From JAPOKJ01 sp031421635 (GTDB taxonomy: Bacteria > Pseudomonadota > Gammaproteobacteria > Burkholderiales > Burkholderiaceae_E): a DNA stretch of 64,000 nt. The DNA lies in NCBI GenBank assembly GCA_031421635.1, contig JANOPA010000131.1, positions 15,376 through 79,375 of the forward strand, written 5' to 3'. Below the pieces are notes generated by a model, which saw nothing but the letters and a program-made list of their open reading frames with translations, made no database searches and was not told the origin of the DNA. Made by a program: the position numbers and the translations under genes. This document shows, in pieces, positions 16,074-24,667 of the stretch (positions are counted from its first letter, which is position 1; each line of letters opens with the position of its first letter).

Positions 16074-17270
16074 ATGATTCATTTCAAGCTTCTTCAGTCT
16101 GCCTTATTGGCTCGACTTTCGTCCCTGGTTCTTTCGGGTTTGCTGAGCACATTAGGGGTTAGCTCGGCAGGGGCGCAGATGTTGAGTCAAGTCCCGCCTC
16201 CCAATATCCAGGCGAAATCTTGGTTGTTATTGGACCTGAGTAGCGGCCAAATTCTGAGTAGTCAAGACGCGGACTCTAAATTCGCCCCGGCCTCTCTCAC
16301 TAAATTGATGACGGCCTACATCGTTTTTGGAGCGCTTAAGGATGGTCGCATTAAGCTTGACCAGCGTCCGAGCGTGTCTTCTCTAGCATACAAGGCAGAG
16401 GGCTCAAGAATGTTCGTTGACCCTGCCAAGCCAGCCACGGTTGAGGAATTGTTAAGTGGCATGATAGTTCAGTCGGGCAACGATGCGACCATTATTCTTG
16501 CGGAGGCCGTGGCGGGTGTTGAGACGACGTTTGTCGACTTGATGAATAAGGAAGCGAAGAAGATGGGCTTGGCTAATAGCCAATTCCGTAATTCCACAGG
16601 TCTGCCAGATGCTCAGCACTATTCCACCGCTCGCGATTTGTCTGTACTTGCCCAAGCCCTGATTCGTGATTTTCCTGATCGATACCCCTTGTATTCCCGT
16701 AAAGAGTACCGCTACAACGATATAACGCAGCCCAATCGTAACCGCTTGCTGTTTATCGACCCGTCGGTAGATGGGTTGAAAACGGGTCATACGGAGGCGG
16801 CCGGATTTTGTCTTATTGCCTCTGCAAAACGAGATCAAGGAGTTGGCGTGTCGCGACGCTTATTGTCCGTGCTTTTAGGTGCGACATCGGAAGGCTCGCG
16901 AGCGATTGAATCGCAGAAACTCCTTAATTTTGGATTTCAAAATTTTGAAACCGTGAAAGTGTTTCCGGCGGGTGCGGTGGCGGGGCAGTACCGAGTTTGG
17001 AAGAGCAGTGTGGAGCAGCTTGCTGGTGGTTTCGATCAAGATGTCACGGTGACGGTCCCTAAAGGCTTAGGCGAAAAGGTTAAGGCAGAGATCACCCGGA
17101 CTGAGCCGCTGATGGCTCCAATTGCTAAGAGTCAGCAAATTGGACTTCTTAAAGTGAAGTTAGACGACAAGGTTTTGGCAGAACGTCCCTTGTTGGCGCT
17201 TAACGCAGCGGAGCAAGCCGGTTGGTTTGGCCGTGCTTGGGATAGTCTGCGCCTAATGGTGGGAAAGTAG
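16074..17270 (+). CDS. dacA: D-alanyl-D-alanine carboxypeptidase (PBP5/6 type)
   Basis: Penicillin-binding protein that trims the terminal D-Ala from peptidoglycan pentapeptides. The 398-residue protein has a Sec signal (hydrophobic residues about 10-33, cleavage near SAGAQ). It carries the three active-site motifs: S74-L-T-K77, S134-G-N136 and K236-T-G. The C-terminal beta domain (after about 285) and a final amphipathic segment (EQAGWFGRAWDSLRLMVGK) anchor it to the inner membrane. It heads the gene block with D-amino-acid aminotransferase, ybeD, lipB and lipA; its stop is one base from the next ATG. Confidence 0.93.
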   Translation: MIHFKLLQSALLARLSSLVLSGLLSTLGVSSAGAQMLSQVPPPNIQAKSWLLLDLSSGQILSSQDADSKFAPASLTKLMTAYIVFGALKDGRIKLDQRPSVSSLAYKAEGSRMFVDPAKPATVEELLSGMIVQSGNDATIILAEAVAGVETTFVDLMNKEAKKMGLANSQFRNSTGLPDAQHYSTARDLSVLAQALIRDFPDRYPLYSRKEYRYNDITQPNRNRLLFIDPSVDGLKTGHTEAAGFCLIASAKRDQGVGVSRRLLSVLLGATSEGSRAIESQKLLNFGFQNFETVKVFPAGAVAGQYRVWKSSVEQLAGGFDQDVTVTVPKGLGEKVKAEITRTEPLMAPIAKSQQIGLLKVKLDDKVLAERPLLALNAAEQAGWFGRAWDSLRLMVGK

Positions 17271-17271
17271 A

Positions 17272-18150
17272 ATGCCTCCGATTTCCGATGTTGGGGTTTC
17301 ACAATGGGTTTCCCTTAACGGCGTTTGGTCGCCTATTGACGAGGCCAAAGTCTCCGTGTTGGACAGAGGTTTTATTTTCGGAGACGGTATTTACGAGGTG
17401 GTGCCAGTATATGCAGGTCGGCCATTTCGATGGCCACAGCACTTATTGCGTTTAAAGCGAAGCCTGAGCAAGATAGGAATTCCAAATCCTTTGGATGATG
17501 CCGGCTGGTTTTCATTGGTGAGCGAGTTGGTCGCTCGCCATGCCTGGAAGGACCAATTTGTATATTTGCAAATTACTCGTGGCGTCGCAAAGCGTGATCA
17601 TGCCTTCCCTAAAGTGATGGTGCCGACCGTATTCGCGATGTCTAGCGAGCTTCGCCCGGTCGATGCGGATGCGCGCCAACACGGGGTCGCTGTAATCAGT
17701 TTGCCTGACGAGCGCTGGCTGCACTGCGACATTAAGTCAACCTCCTTGCTCGGGAACGTATTGGCGCGACAGGCTTCAGTTGAGGCCGATGCTGCTGAGT
17801 GCATCATGTTTCGAGACGGATTTATGACAGAAGGGTCGGCAAGTAATGTCTGGATAGTAAGGAAAGGCGTGATTTTTGGCACACCGATGGACCACCTCGT
17901 TCTAGAGGGCATACGGGTTGGGCTGATGTCGGAACTTGCACAGTCTTGCGGAGTGCCTTTGGAAATTCGACGAATCAGCCGCCAGGAAGTCTTGAGCGCC
18001 GACGAGATTTTTATTAGCTCTGCGACGAAGGAAGTGCTCGCTGTCAAATCCTTGGATGGTGACTTGGTCGGTCGAGGGCTTGAAGCGGGTAGGCCTGGCC
18101 CAATCTACAAAAGCTTATATGAGGCGTATCAGCGCGCAAAAGCGCCGTGA
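17272..18150 (+). CDS. D-amino-acid aminotransferase (PLP fold type IV)
   Basis: A 292-residue fold-type IV aminotransferase. Features are VLDRGFIFGDGIYEVVPVYA (conserved D-R-G-F-x-F-G-D-G), VYLQITRGVAKRDHAFP, the PLP lysine in CDIKSTSLLGNVLARQ (K155) and MTEGSASNVWIV for the phosphate cup. In this class the LQITRG-x-x-x-R-x-H-x-F-P segment favours D-alanine aminotransferase over the branched-chain enzyme. Adjacent to the D,D-carboxypeptidase, it fits D-Ala/D-Glu metabolism for cell wall. Starts one base after the dacA stop with GGGAAAG upstream. Confidence 0.85.
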   Translation: MPPISDVGVSQWVSLNGVWSPIDEAKVSVLDRGFIFGDGIYEVVPVYAGRPFRWPQHLLRLKRSLSKIGIPNPLDDAGWFSLVSELVARHAWKDQFVYLQITRGVAKRDHAFPKVMVPTVFAMSSELRPVDADARQHGVAVISLPDERWLHCDIKSTSLLGNVLARQASVEADAAECIMFRDGFMTEGSASNVWIVRKGVIFGTPMDHLVLEGIRVGLMSELAQSCGVPLEIRRISRQEVLSADEIFISSATKEVLAVKSLDGDLVGRGLEAGRPGPIYKSLYEAYQRAKAP

Positions 18151-18195
18151 ATTTTTGGTCTTTGGTGTAATGACCTGCATTTCTGGAGCTAACGG

Positions 18196-18489
18196 ATGAC
18201 TACATCTCTGGACAGTACTGCATTTGATCGCCTCGAGAAGCTCCTCGAGTTTCCGGCTGTTTTCCCACTAAAAGTGATGGGTGTTCGAGTCGAGAATTTT
18301 GCGCAAGAGATTGCTGAAGTTGTGCGGACTCACATTCCAGAGTTTGATCCGGCGAGCCTAGAAATGCGGAGTTCATCAAAAGGTACCTACCTTAGTGTCA
18401 CGTTAAGTCTAAACGTGTCCTCGAGAGGCCAATTGGAAGCTGTTTACAGAGCAGTGAGTGCTCATCCCCTGGTCAAGATCGTGCTATGA
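18196..18489 (+). CDS. ybeD: YbeD/DUF493 family protein
   Basis: A 97-residue DUF493 protein with the typical opening LLEFPAVFPLKVMGVRVENF and the SSKGTYLSVTLSLNVSSRGQ beta region. It has the small ACT-like alpha/beta fold of the family. Nearly always encoded between a carboxypeptidase/aminotransferase and lipB in beta- and gammaproteobacteria, as here, and often described as lipoate-related without proof. Overlaps lipB by ATGA. Confidence 0.9.
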   Translation: MTTSLDSTAFDRLEKLLEFPAVFPLKVMGVRVENFAQEIAEVVRTHIPEFDPASLEMRSSSKGTYLSVTLSLNVSSRGQLEAVYRAVSAHPLVKIVL

Positions 18490-19274
18490 AAGTCCGCGCA
18501 TTCGAGCGCCGTGAATATGCCGTCAGTCTTGCGGAAATGCGTAGTTTTTCGGCTGCAAGAACATGCGACACCGAGGACGAAATTTGGCTTGTGGAACATG
18601 AGCAAGTGTTTACTTTGGGATTGGCGACTAAGCCTGAGCACTTACTTTCAACTGGAAATATTCCTTGCGTTCAAACCGAGCGGGGCGGACAGGTCACTTA
18701 TCATGGGCCAGGCCAGGTACTCGCTTATCTTCTTTTTGATCTGCGCCGTTCAAGGATAATGGTGCGTGATTTGGTGTGCCGAATGGAGTCTGCCATCATC
18801 GATACATTGGCTGTATACGGCGTATTGGGGGTCCGCAAAGAGGGAGCTCCGGGAGTTTATGTTGACCTCCCCTCGTCACTGGGGTTGGATGTTAGGTCAT
18901 ACGAAAGTATTCGCTTACCTACGAAGCAAGCGAAAATAGCGGCTTTGGGCATAAAGGTCAGCAAGGGCTGTACGTTCCACGGACTATCTCTCAATGTAGA
19001 TATGGATCTTCAGCCCTATTCGCGAATTAACCCATGCGGATTCCCTGGTCTAGAGATTACGGATATTAAACGCTGTCTTAGTCTACTTGGAAGTGGGCAA
19101 ATACTTAATTGTTCTGCGCACTATGAAAGCGAGCGCAAACATATAACAGAATTGAGTTTTGAAGAGCAAAATTTTAATTCAGTCAATGAGCTTCTTTTAG
19201 CTGAAGTGGCCAGAACCCTTGGCGGGACACTAGACAGACATTTGACTCGCCCTCAGTATTGTCAACAGAGCTAA
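18486..19274 (+). CDS. lipB: Octanoyl-[acyl-carrier-protein]:protein N-octanoyltransferase
   Basis: Transfers octanoyl from ACP to the lipoyl domains of pyruvate and oxoglutarate dehydrogenase complexes. The 262-residue protein has VEHEQVFTLGLATKPEHLL, the signature RGGQVTYHGPGQVLAYLLFD, the catalytic lysine in KIAALGIKVSKGCTFHGLSL, and the catalytic cysteine in INPCGFPGLEIT. A 15-20 residue insert (PSSLGLDVRSYESIRLPTKQ) before the lysine and an extended C-terminus make it slightly longer than usual. The 3' half is visibly more AT-rich than its neighbours. Translationally coupled to ybeD and followed 2 bases later by lipA. Confidence 0.92.
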   Translation: MKVRAFERREYAVSLAEMRSFSAARTCDTEDEIWLVEHEQVFTLGLATKPEHLLSTGNIPCVQTERGGQVTYHGPGQVLAYLLFDLRRSRIMVRDLVCRMESAIIDTLAVYGVLGVRKEGAPGVYVDLPSSLGLDVRSYESIRLPTKQAKIAALGIKVSKGCTFHGLSLNVDMDLQPYSRINPCGFPGLEITDIKRCLSLLGSGQILNCSAHYESERKHITELSFEEQNFNSVNELLLAEVARTLGGTLDRHLTRPQYCQQS

Positions 19275-19276
19275 GC

Positions 19277-20260
19277 ATGGAACAAAGCAAAATCCAAGAC
19301 ACGCCATATGATCCCAGCGCTAAGCAAAAGGCTGCCGCGAAGACCTCGCGAATTCCGATCAAGATCGTCCCGATCCACGAGGTCCTGAAAAAACCAGACT
19401 GGATCAGAGTCAAAGCGGGATCGCGCAATACACGCTTTTATGAGATCAAAGAAATTCTACGTGACCACAAACTTCACACAGTTTGTGAGGAAGCGAGCTG
19501 TCCCAATATTGGGGAGTGCTTCGGAAAAGGTACGGCTACTTTCATGATCATGGGCGACAAATGCACGAGACGATGTCCGTTTTGCGACGTTGGTCACGGC
19601 CGTCCCGACGCATTGGACGCGAACGAACCTGAAAATCTCGCCAAGACAATCGCAGCGTTGAAGCTAAATTATGTCGTTATCACAAGCGTGGATCGAGACG
19701 ACCTTAGGGATGGAGGCGCTCAGCATTTTGTCGACTGTATTCAAAAGGTCCGAGAATTGTCTCCAAGCACGGTGATTGAAGTACTCACCCCAGACTTTCG
19801 CGCGCGATTGGAAAGGGCACTCGGAATACTGGAAGCGGCTCCACCTGACGTCATGAACCATAACCTCGAAACGGTGCCTCGGCTTTACAAAGAGGCCCGA
19901 CCTGGCGCTGATTACCAACATTCCCTTAAGCTTCTTAGCGAGTTCAAAAAACGAGTGCCAGGTGTGCCCACTAAGTCGGGATTGATGTTGGGCTTAGGTG
20001 AAACCGACGAGGAAATCCTTGAAGTACTCAAGGACATGCGTACACATGACATTGACATGCTTACCCTCGGACAGTACCTGGCCCCTTCCTCGTCGCACCT
20101 GCCGGTACGTAGATATGTCACCCCAGAGCGCTTTCAGTGGTTCGGCGAGCAAGCCAAAGCTTTAGGGTTCAAACACGCTGCCGTGGGCGCGATGGTAAGG
20201 TCTAGTTATCACGCGGACCAACAAGCTGACGCCGCTGGGGCTCTCCGTAGCGGGCTTTGA
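19277..20260 (+). CDS. lipA: Lipoyl synthase (radical SAM)
   Basis: Inserts two sulfurs into protein-bound octanoyl to make lipoyl. About 327 residues. The auxiliary cluster motif is CEEASCPNIGEC (C70, C75, C81) and the radical-SAM motif CTRRCPFC (C96, C100, C103). Further conserved blocks are VVITSVDRDDLRDGGAQHF, DVMNHNLETVPRLYKEARPG and TKSGLMLGLGETDEEI. The final RSSYHAD carries the serine that ligates the auxiliary cluster. ATG 19277 chosen over an upstream TTG at 19259 that lies inside lipB. Confidence 0.96.
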   Translation: MEQSKIQDTPYDPSAKQKAAAKTSRIPIKIVPIHEVLKKPDWIRVKAGSRNTRFYEIKEILRDHKLHTVCEEASCPNIGECFGKGTATFMIMGDKCTRRCPFCDVGHGRPDALDANEPENLAKTIAALKLNYVVITSVDRDDLRDGGAQHFVDCIQKVRELSPSTVIEVLTPDFRARLERALGILEAAPPDVMNHNLETVPRLYKEARPGADYQHSLKLLSEFKKRVPGVPTKSGLMLGLGETDEEILEVLKDMRTHDIDMLTLGQYLAPSSSHLPVRRYVTPERFQWFGEQAKALGFKHAAVGAMVRSSYHADQQADAAGALRSGL

Positions 20261-20298
20261 AATGCCTTGTCTAATGGCACGCTTCTAGCCCCAACAAA

Positions 20299-21561
20299 CT
20301 AGGAACCGGTCTGTAGAGCCTGCGCCAAATCCTCAAGCAAGTCTTCGACGGCTTCAATTCCTACGGAGAGTCGAATCAACCCGTCAGAAATTCCCATTGC
20401 TTGGCGCTTTGACGGGCCCATTTCCCAATAAATAGTTTGTGCAACCGGAATCGCCAAGGTCCTCGTATCGGAGAGGTGGCTTGACAAAATGACCACGTTC
20501 AAACGGTTGAGAAACTCTAAGGGATTGCGATCAGGCTTAAGTTCGAAGCTTAACAAGGTGCCAAAATAGCCAGAGAACAACTGGACCGAACGTTGATATT
20601 GTTCGTGGCTCGGCAATCCCGGGTAGTAAACTTTTTCAATTCCAGGCTGCGCCTCCAGGAACTGGGCGACAAGTAAGGCATTGCGACTTGCTGCAGGAAC
20701 TCTCAGACGCATCGTTTCCGCACCCACCGAGATACGGTGTGCATCCTCCGCCCGTAAGGTACTGCCCATATCGCGCAGTCCTTTCTTCCTGATCTGCAAG
20801 ATGCCCCAAGTGCTGGGAGGACCCTTCTTGTAGCTTTCGTAAATATGTGGATAGTGAGACCAATCGTAGCGACCCGTATCTGTGACTGAGCCGCCCATGG
20901 CGTTGCCATGCCCTGAAATCGACTTGGTGAGGGAGTGCACTACCAAGCCTGCCCCAATCGATTTGGGACGCAGAAGGATTGGGGTCGTCAGCGTGCTGTC
21001 CACCACGTAAAGCAAATGATGTCGATTGCAAATCTCGCCAATTCCCACTAAATCAGACACCTGCGTCCGAGGATTGGCGATGGTTTCAACAAAGACCATA
21101 CGGGTGTTAGGCCTGATCGCCGCCGCAACCTGCGAGGCGTCAGTGGCGTCTACAAAACTAAACTGCACGCCAAAGGCTTCCATGGTCTGGAACAAACTAT
21201 TGGTGTTTCCGAACAGAAACTGACTGCTGATCACGTGATCGCCGGACCTCAGCAAGGAAATGAAAATCGCAGTGATCGCGGCCATGCCGGTGGCAAAGCT
21301 GGCGCTCGCGGTACCCCGTTCCAAAAGCGTTATCTGCTGCTCAAGGGCAGCGGTCGTAGGGTTGCCCTGGCGCGCGTAAATATAGCCAGGCTTGCTGCCC
21401 TGGAACACCGCCACTAGGTCTTCGGCGCGTTCGTAATTGAAAGTCGACGACGTATGAAGTGGCTTATGCACTGCGCCGTGCTCGGGATGGGAGAGGCGAT
21501 CGGCATGCAGTAAACGGGTATCCGTATGCAGGCCTTTGGGAGGGGGAGTGGAAAGAGTCAT
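20299..21561 (-). CDS. Cystathionine gamma-synthase/lyase family PLP enzyme
   Basis: A 420-residue Cys/Met-metabolism PLP enzyme. Blocks are HKPLHTSSTFNYERAEDL, KPGYIYARQGNPTTAALEQQ, SFATGMAAITAIFISLLRSG, VFVETIANPRTQVSDLVGIG, VVDSTLTTPILLRPKSIGAG and the PLP lysine in LVVHSLTKSISGHGNAMGG. The C-terminus has LSSHLSDTRTLAIPVAQTIY and ISDGLIRLSVGIEAVEDLLE. It resembles the 'cystathionine gamma-synthase family' group common in Burkholderiales and is distinct from the sulfhydrylase at the left edge. Exact reaction (synthase, lyase or sulfhydrylase) cannot be read. ATG at 21559-21561. Confidence 0.85.
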   Translation of the reverse strand: MTLSTPPPKGLHTDTRLLHADRLSHPEHGAVHKPLHTSSTFNYERAEDLVAVFQGSKPGYIYARQGNPTTAALEQQITLLERGTASASFATGMAAITAIFISLLRSGDHVISSQFLFGNTNSLFQTMEAFGVQFSFVDATDASQVAAAIRPNTRMVFVETIANPRTQVSDLVGIGEICNRHHLLYVVDSTLTTPILLRPKSIGAGLVVHSLTKSISGHGNAMGGSVTDTGRYDWSHYPHIYESYKKGPPSTWGILQIRKKGLRDMGSTLRAEDAHRISVGAETMRLRVPAASRNALLVAQFLEAQPGIEKVYYPGLPSHEQYQRSVQLFSGYFGTLLSFELKPDRNPLEFLNRLNVVILSSHLSDTRTLAIPVAQTIYWEMGPSKRQAMGISDGLIRLSVGIEAVEDLLEDLAQALQTGS

Positions 21562-21706
21562 GGCCTGAGCATACCAAAGCTGCAAGAGAGGCCTTGTTCC
21601 AATCGCAAGAAGTGCGCAACGCGGGTAGTCCGCAGGTCGCTACACTAATGAGTCCGGTTTCGAGCGTCGGTTCGCTTGGTCGGGCTAGTCGTTTAGGGCG
21701 TTCATA

Positions 21707-22609
21707 ATGAATATTGGTTTTATTGGCTTGGGCGTCATGGGTACCCCAATGTCCGGTCATCTGAGCAAGGCGGGACACGCCTTATTTTTACACGACCTCG
21801 ACATGGGCCTGACCCGTAAACATGCCGACGCATTGGCGGGTGTGGCTCATGCATTGAACACCCCGGCAGAAGTCGCGGAACGTAGCGAGATCGTAATTAC
21901 CATGCTTCCCAATGGGAAAGTGGTTCAGGATGTGGCTTTAGGGACGAACGGGCTGATTCATGGCATGAAGCCTGGTACATTGTTGCTGGATACCTCCTCG
22001 GCTGAGCCTTGGATCACCAAGGCGACGGCTCGAACCCTCGCCGAGAAAGGCATTGCGATGATCGATGCAGCGGTGTCGGGGGCGCAGTGGGGCGCCCAAG
22101 AGGCCAAGTTAGTGTTCATGGTCGGTGCTGAGGCTGCAGATCTCGCTAGAGTGCGCCCCTTGCTAGAAGTGATGGGCCACAAGATTCATCATCTAGGCGG
22201 CTTGGGTGCTGGCCACACAATGAAAAGCATCAACAACACCATTACCTCAATGACCCTGAGTGCGACCGCTGAAGGCCTGGTGATCGGCAAGCAGCATGGG
22301 CTAGATCCGAGCGCCATGGTCGACGTACTCAACGACTCGACTGGCGGCTCATGGATTAGCCAAACCCATATTAAGCAACGAGTGATCAACCGTAGGTTTG
22401 ACGATCCCTTCAAGCTCGCGCTGATGTTGAAAGATATTGGTATCGCCATGGAGTTAAGCGTGCAGTCCGGTTTGTCGACGCCTATATCCGCGCTTGGCCA
22501 GCAGCTATGGGCGGCCGCATCACGGGCGGCCGGACCGGACGCTAGTGTGAGTGAGCTCGTCCGATGGGTTGAAAACCAATCTGGAACCCAAATTTCTGAT
22601 GCTCAATAG
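21707..22609 (+). CDS. NAD(P)-dependent beta-hydroxyacid dehydrogenase (HIBADH/tartronate-semialdehyde reductase type)
   Basis: A 300-residue member of the 3-hydroxyisobutyrate dehydrogenase family. The N-terminal signature IGFIGLGVMGTPMSGHLSKA is the dinucleotide fold and PROSITE-type motif. Substrate-binding GAVSGAQWGAQEAKLVFMVG (normally V-S-G-G) and the catalytic lysine in GLGAGHTMKSINNTI follow. The second domain has FDDPFKLALMLKDIGIAMEL. The substrate (3-hydroxyisobutyrate, tartronate semialdehyde, other) cannot be decided. Divergent from the PLP enzyme and convergent with the thioredoxin-like gene. Confidence 0.85.
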   Translation: MNIGFIGLGVMGTPMSGHLSKAGHALFLHDLDMGLTRKHADALAGVAHALNTPAEVAERSEIVITMLPNGKVVQDVALGTNGLIHGMKPGTLLLDTSSAEPWITKATARTLAEKGIAMIDAAVSGAQWGAQEAKLVFMVGAEAADLARVRPLLEVMGHKIHHLGGLGAGHTMKSINNTITSMTLSATAEGLVIGKQHGLDPSAMVDVLNDSTGGSWISQTHIKQRVINRRFDDPFKLALMLKDIGIAMELSVQSGLSTPISALGQQLWAAASRAAGPDASVSELVRWVENQSGTQISDAQ

Positions 22610-22672
22610 TTCAGTCGTAGCGCAAATCCATCAGCCCTTAGTTTTCTTGACCCATTGCCTGAACGGCCGCGG

Positions 22673-23263
22673 TCAAAGTAGCTTAAGCAATCGGCTCTCA
22701 AGCGTTTTCCCTGCGCCTTGTAAGGTGCCTTCCTCTCGGTACAAGAGCTTCCCAGAGGGGCTGAGAAGCAAGCGTGTCGGCGTACCTTCGACGCTCGGCT
22801 CACCAAATTGGGCGGCTTGCTCCGTGATGGCCTCGAGCATATGGCCCGCGGGGTCGATTGCAATGGGAAAGGGAAGGCGCACTTTTTGCGCGTAGTGCAG
22901 CACGAGGTCTGGTCGGTCATAGGGCATGGCCAGGGCCACAGTGCGCAGACCCTTGGCTTCATAGCGTTCACTGAGGGCCGAAATGATGGGCATTTCTGCC
23001 ACGCAAATAGCGCAGGTGGTTGCCCAAAGCTCCAAAAGAAGAGCTTTACCGCCAAGTTGCTTCAATGTAAAAGCTCCCGCCAAAACATTCTGCAAGTAAA
23101 GATCGGTCGGCACGACTATTGCCGAGGCCTTGCGCTCAGAGCTCTGAAGATCGGAGTCCTTAGTGCACGCATTAAGGGAGAAGACGAGGCCTGCCAGTAA
23201 AAAATGGCGCCGAGAACTTGAATTCCTTGCCTCGGGTAGGATGGGCGTGGCTGAGAGTGGCAT
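22673..23263 (-). CDS. TlpA/ResA-like thioredoxin lipoprotein
   Basis: A 196-residue periplasmic thioredoxin-fold protein. The signal combines a twin-arginine motif (SSRRHFLLAG) with a lipobox (LVFSLNAC), suggesting Tat export followed by lipidation. The thioredoxin domain follows: KALLLELWATTCAICVAEMP contains the redox pair C-A-I-C, and VEGTPTRLLLSPSGKLLYRE contains the conserved cis-proline (GTP). TlpA-type proteins reduce disulfides, often for cytochrome c maturation, but no ccm gene is nearby. Start at the ATG 23261-23263. Confidence 0.78.
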   Translation of the reverse strand: MPLSATPILPEARNSSSRRHFLLAGLVFSLNACTKDSDLQSSERKASAIVVPTDLYLQNVLAGAFTLKQLGGKALLLELWATTCAICVAEMPIISALSERYEAKGLRTVALAMPYDRPDLVLHYAQKVRLPFPIAIDPAGHMLEAITEQAAQFGEPSVEGTPTRLLLSPSGKLLYREEGTLQGAGKTLESRLLKLL

Positions 23264-23383
23264 GAGGCGAATGCTATCAGGCCCGCTCACGGCACTTATA
23301 ATTCTGCGGTCTTTGATAGTCTCAAGCAAGGCTTCTTAATCGCCCCATTCGCTTTGCATGACATTTTGTGGCTGCCCGCGTGT

Positions 23384-24667
23384 ATGAGTAAACCTAGAGT
23401 ATTGATTTTGTTTGACTACGACTGGGATTCGGTCGGATTCTCTTCACATAGTGATCGGGTTCAATTTGAGTCCCTGGGTTTCGACCTGTTTTCCTTTCCG
23501 AACAATGCCCGGCTCATGAATTTCTCGATCCGTAACTTCATTGCTAGCCTAAAAAATCGCTACAGTGGCGACTTTGCTGAGGGGCGATTGGCGGGAGTCG
23601 TCTCGAACAATGAGCAATTTGGTGCGCTGGCGGCCGCGTTACTGGCCGAAAGCTTAGGCTTGCCAGGTACACCCCCCGGCGCCATCATCAAGTTACAGCA
23701 TAAATATTTTTGTCGACAATTAATTGACCAGGTCGCTCCTGAGGCGAACCTCAAGCAGGTCTTGCTACCGAGTCAGCAAAGTAAATTATCGGAAACGGAG
23801 TTGGAGTTTCCACTGTTCACTAAGCCGATCAAGGCGGCCTTCTCCGTGCTCGCTCGCGAGATCGCCGACTTGCCTGCGCTTCAGAAGCATTTGAGCTTTG
23901 GTTGGTTCGAGGAGCTCATTATTCGCCGCTTGATCAAACCTTTCGATGATGTCGCGTTTGATTATTTGCCGTCCAAGGTCGGGGCCTGGAATATGGTGGC
24001 GGAGGAGGTGTATCGCGCGCCGCAGTTCAACCTCGACGGCTATGTGGTGGATGGTGAGGTACGTCTGCTCGGAGTAGTCGACGAGATAATGTATCCGGGC
24101 ACTCAGGCATTTTTGCGCTTTGCTTATCCTTCACAGTTGCCAGTGTCTGTGCAGCAGCGAGCGCTTGAGGTAGCGCGTAAGGTGTTGCGGGTCGCTGGGT
24201 TTACTCGTGGCATGTTCAACATGGAATTTTTCTATTGCGAAAAGCGCGATGAGTTGAAAGTGATCGAATTCAATCCTCGCCTGGCTTCGCAACTGGCGGA
24301 CATCTATCGCAAGGTAGACGGTGTTGATGTGTACGGAGTCAACCTCGCACTGGCGCTCGGCGAAGATCCAGACAAAGTACCGAGATTCGAGCCCCTCGGA
24401 AAGAATGCGGCTAGCTTTGTATTTCGTTGTTTTGATGAGCGCGTGCCAGCCCCTCCCAGAACTAGCGGCAAGGCTTGGCTTGCAACGGCTGAACCTCAGG
24501 CGATATTAATGTCATTTTTGAAGAGTAAGCCGGGTCTGAAGCGCGAGCTCAAATGGTTGGGCAGTCATCGCTTCGGTACGCTTAACCTGCATGGCCGCAA
24601 CGAGAACGATTTGCGGGAGCGCTACTTCTCGGCATGTAACGCCTTGGGTTGGCCTTCGCCCTACTGA
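23384..24667 (+). CDS. ATP-grasp domain protein
   Basis: A 427-residue protein with a preATP-grasp Rossmann-like N-terminus (PRVLILFDYDWDSVGFSSHS) and an ATP-grasp core. Visible parts are AESLGLPGTPPGAIIKLQHK, the lysine of FPLFTKPIKAAFSVLAREI, the LNLDGYVVDGEVRLLGVVDE-like hinge and metal ligands in FNMEFFYCEKRDELKVIEFN-PR. This is the carbamoyl-phosphate/biotin carboxylase-like layout, with the E-x-N-x-R motif intact. It should ligate a carboxylate to an amine or thiol, but the substrate is not recognisable. Its 3' end overlaps the convergent pseudo-M48 gene by 7 bp. ATG 23384. Confidence 0.75.
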   Translation: MSKPRVLILFDYDWDSVGFSSHSDRVQFESLGFDLFSFPNNARLMNFSIRNFIASLKNRYSGDFAEGRLAGVVSNNEQFGALAAALLAESLGLPGTPPGAIIKLQHKYFCRQLIDQVAPEANLKQVLLPSQQSKLSETELEFPLFTKPIKAAFSVLAREIADLPALQKHLSFGWFEELIIRRLIKPFDDVAFDYLPSKVGAWNMVAEEVYRAPQFNLDGYVVDGEVRLLGVVDEIMYPGTQAFLRFAYPSQLPVSVQQRALEVARKVLRVAGFTRGMFNMEFFYCEKRDELKVIEFNPRLASQLADIYRKVDGVDVYGVNLALALGEDPDKVPRFEPLGKNAASFVFRCFDERVPAPPRTSGKAWLATAEPQAILMSFLKSKPGLKRELKWLGSHRFGTLNLHGRNENDLRERYFSACNALGWPSPY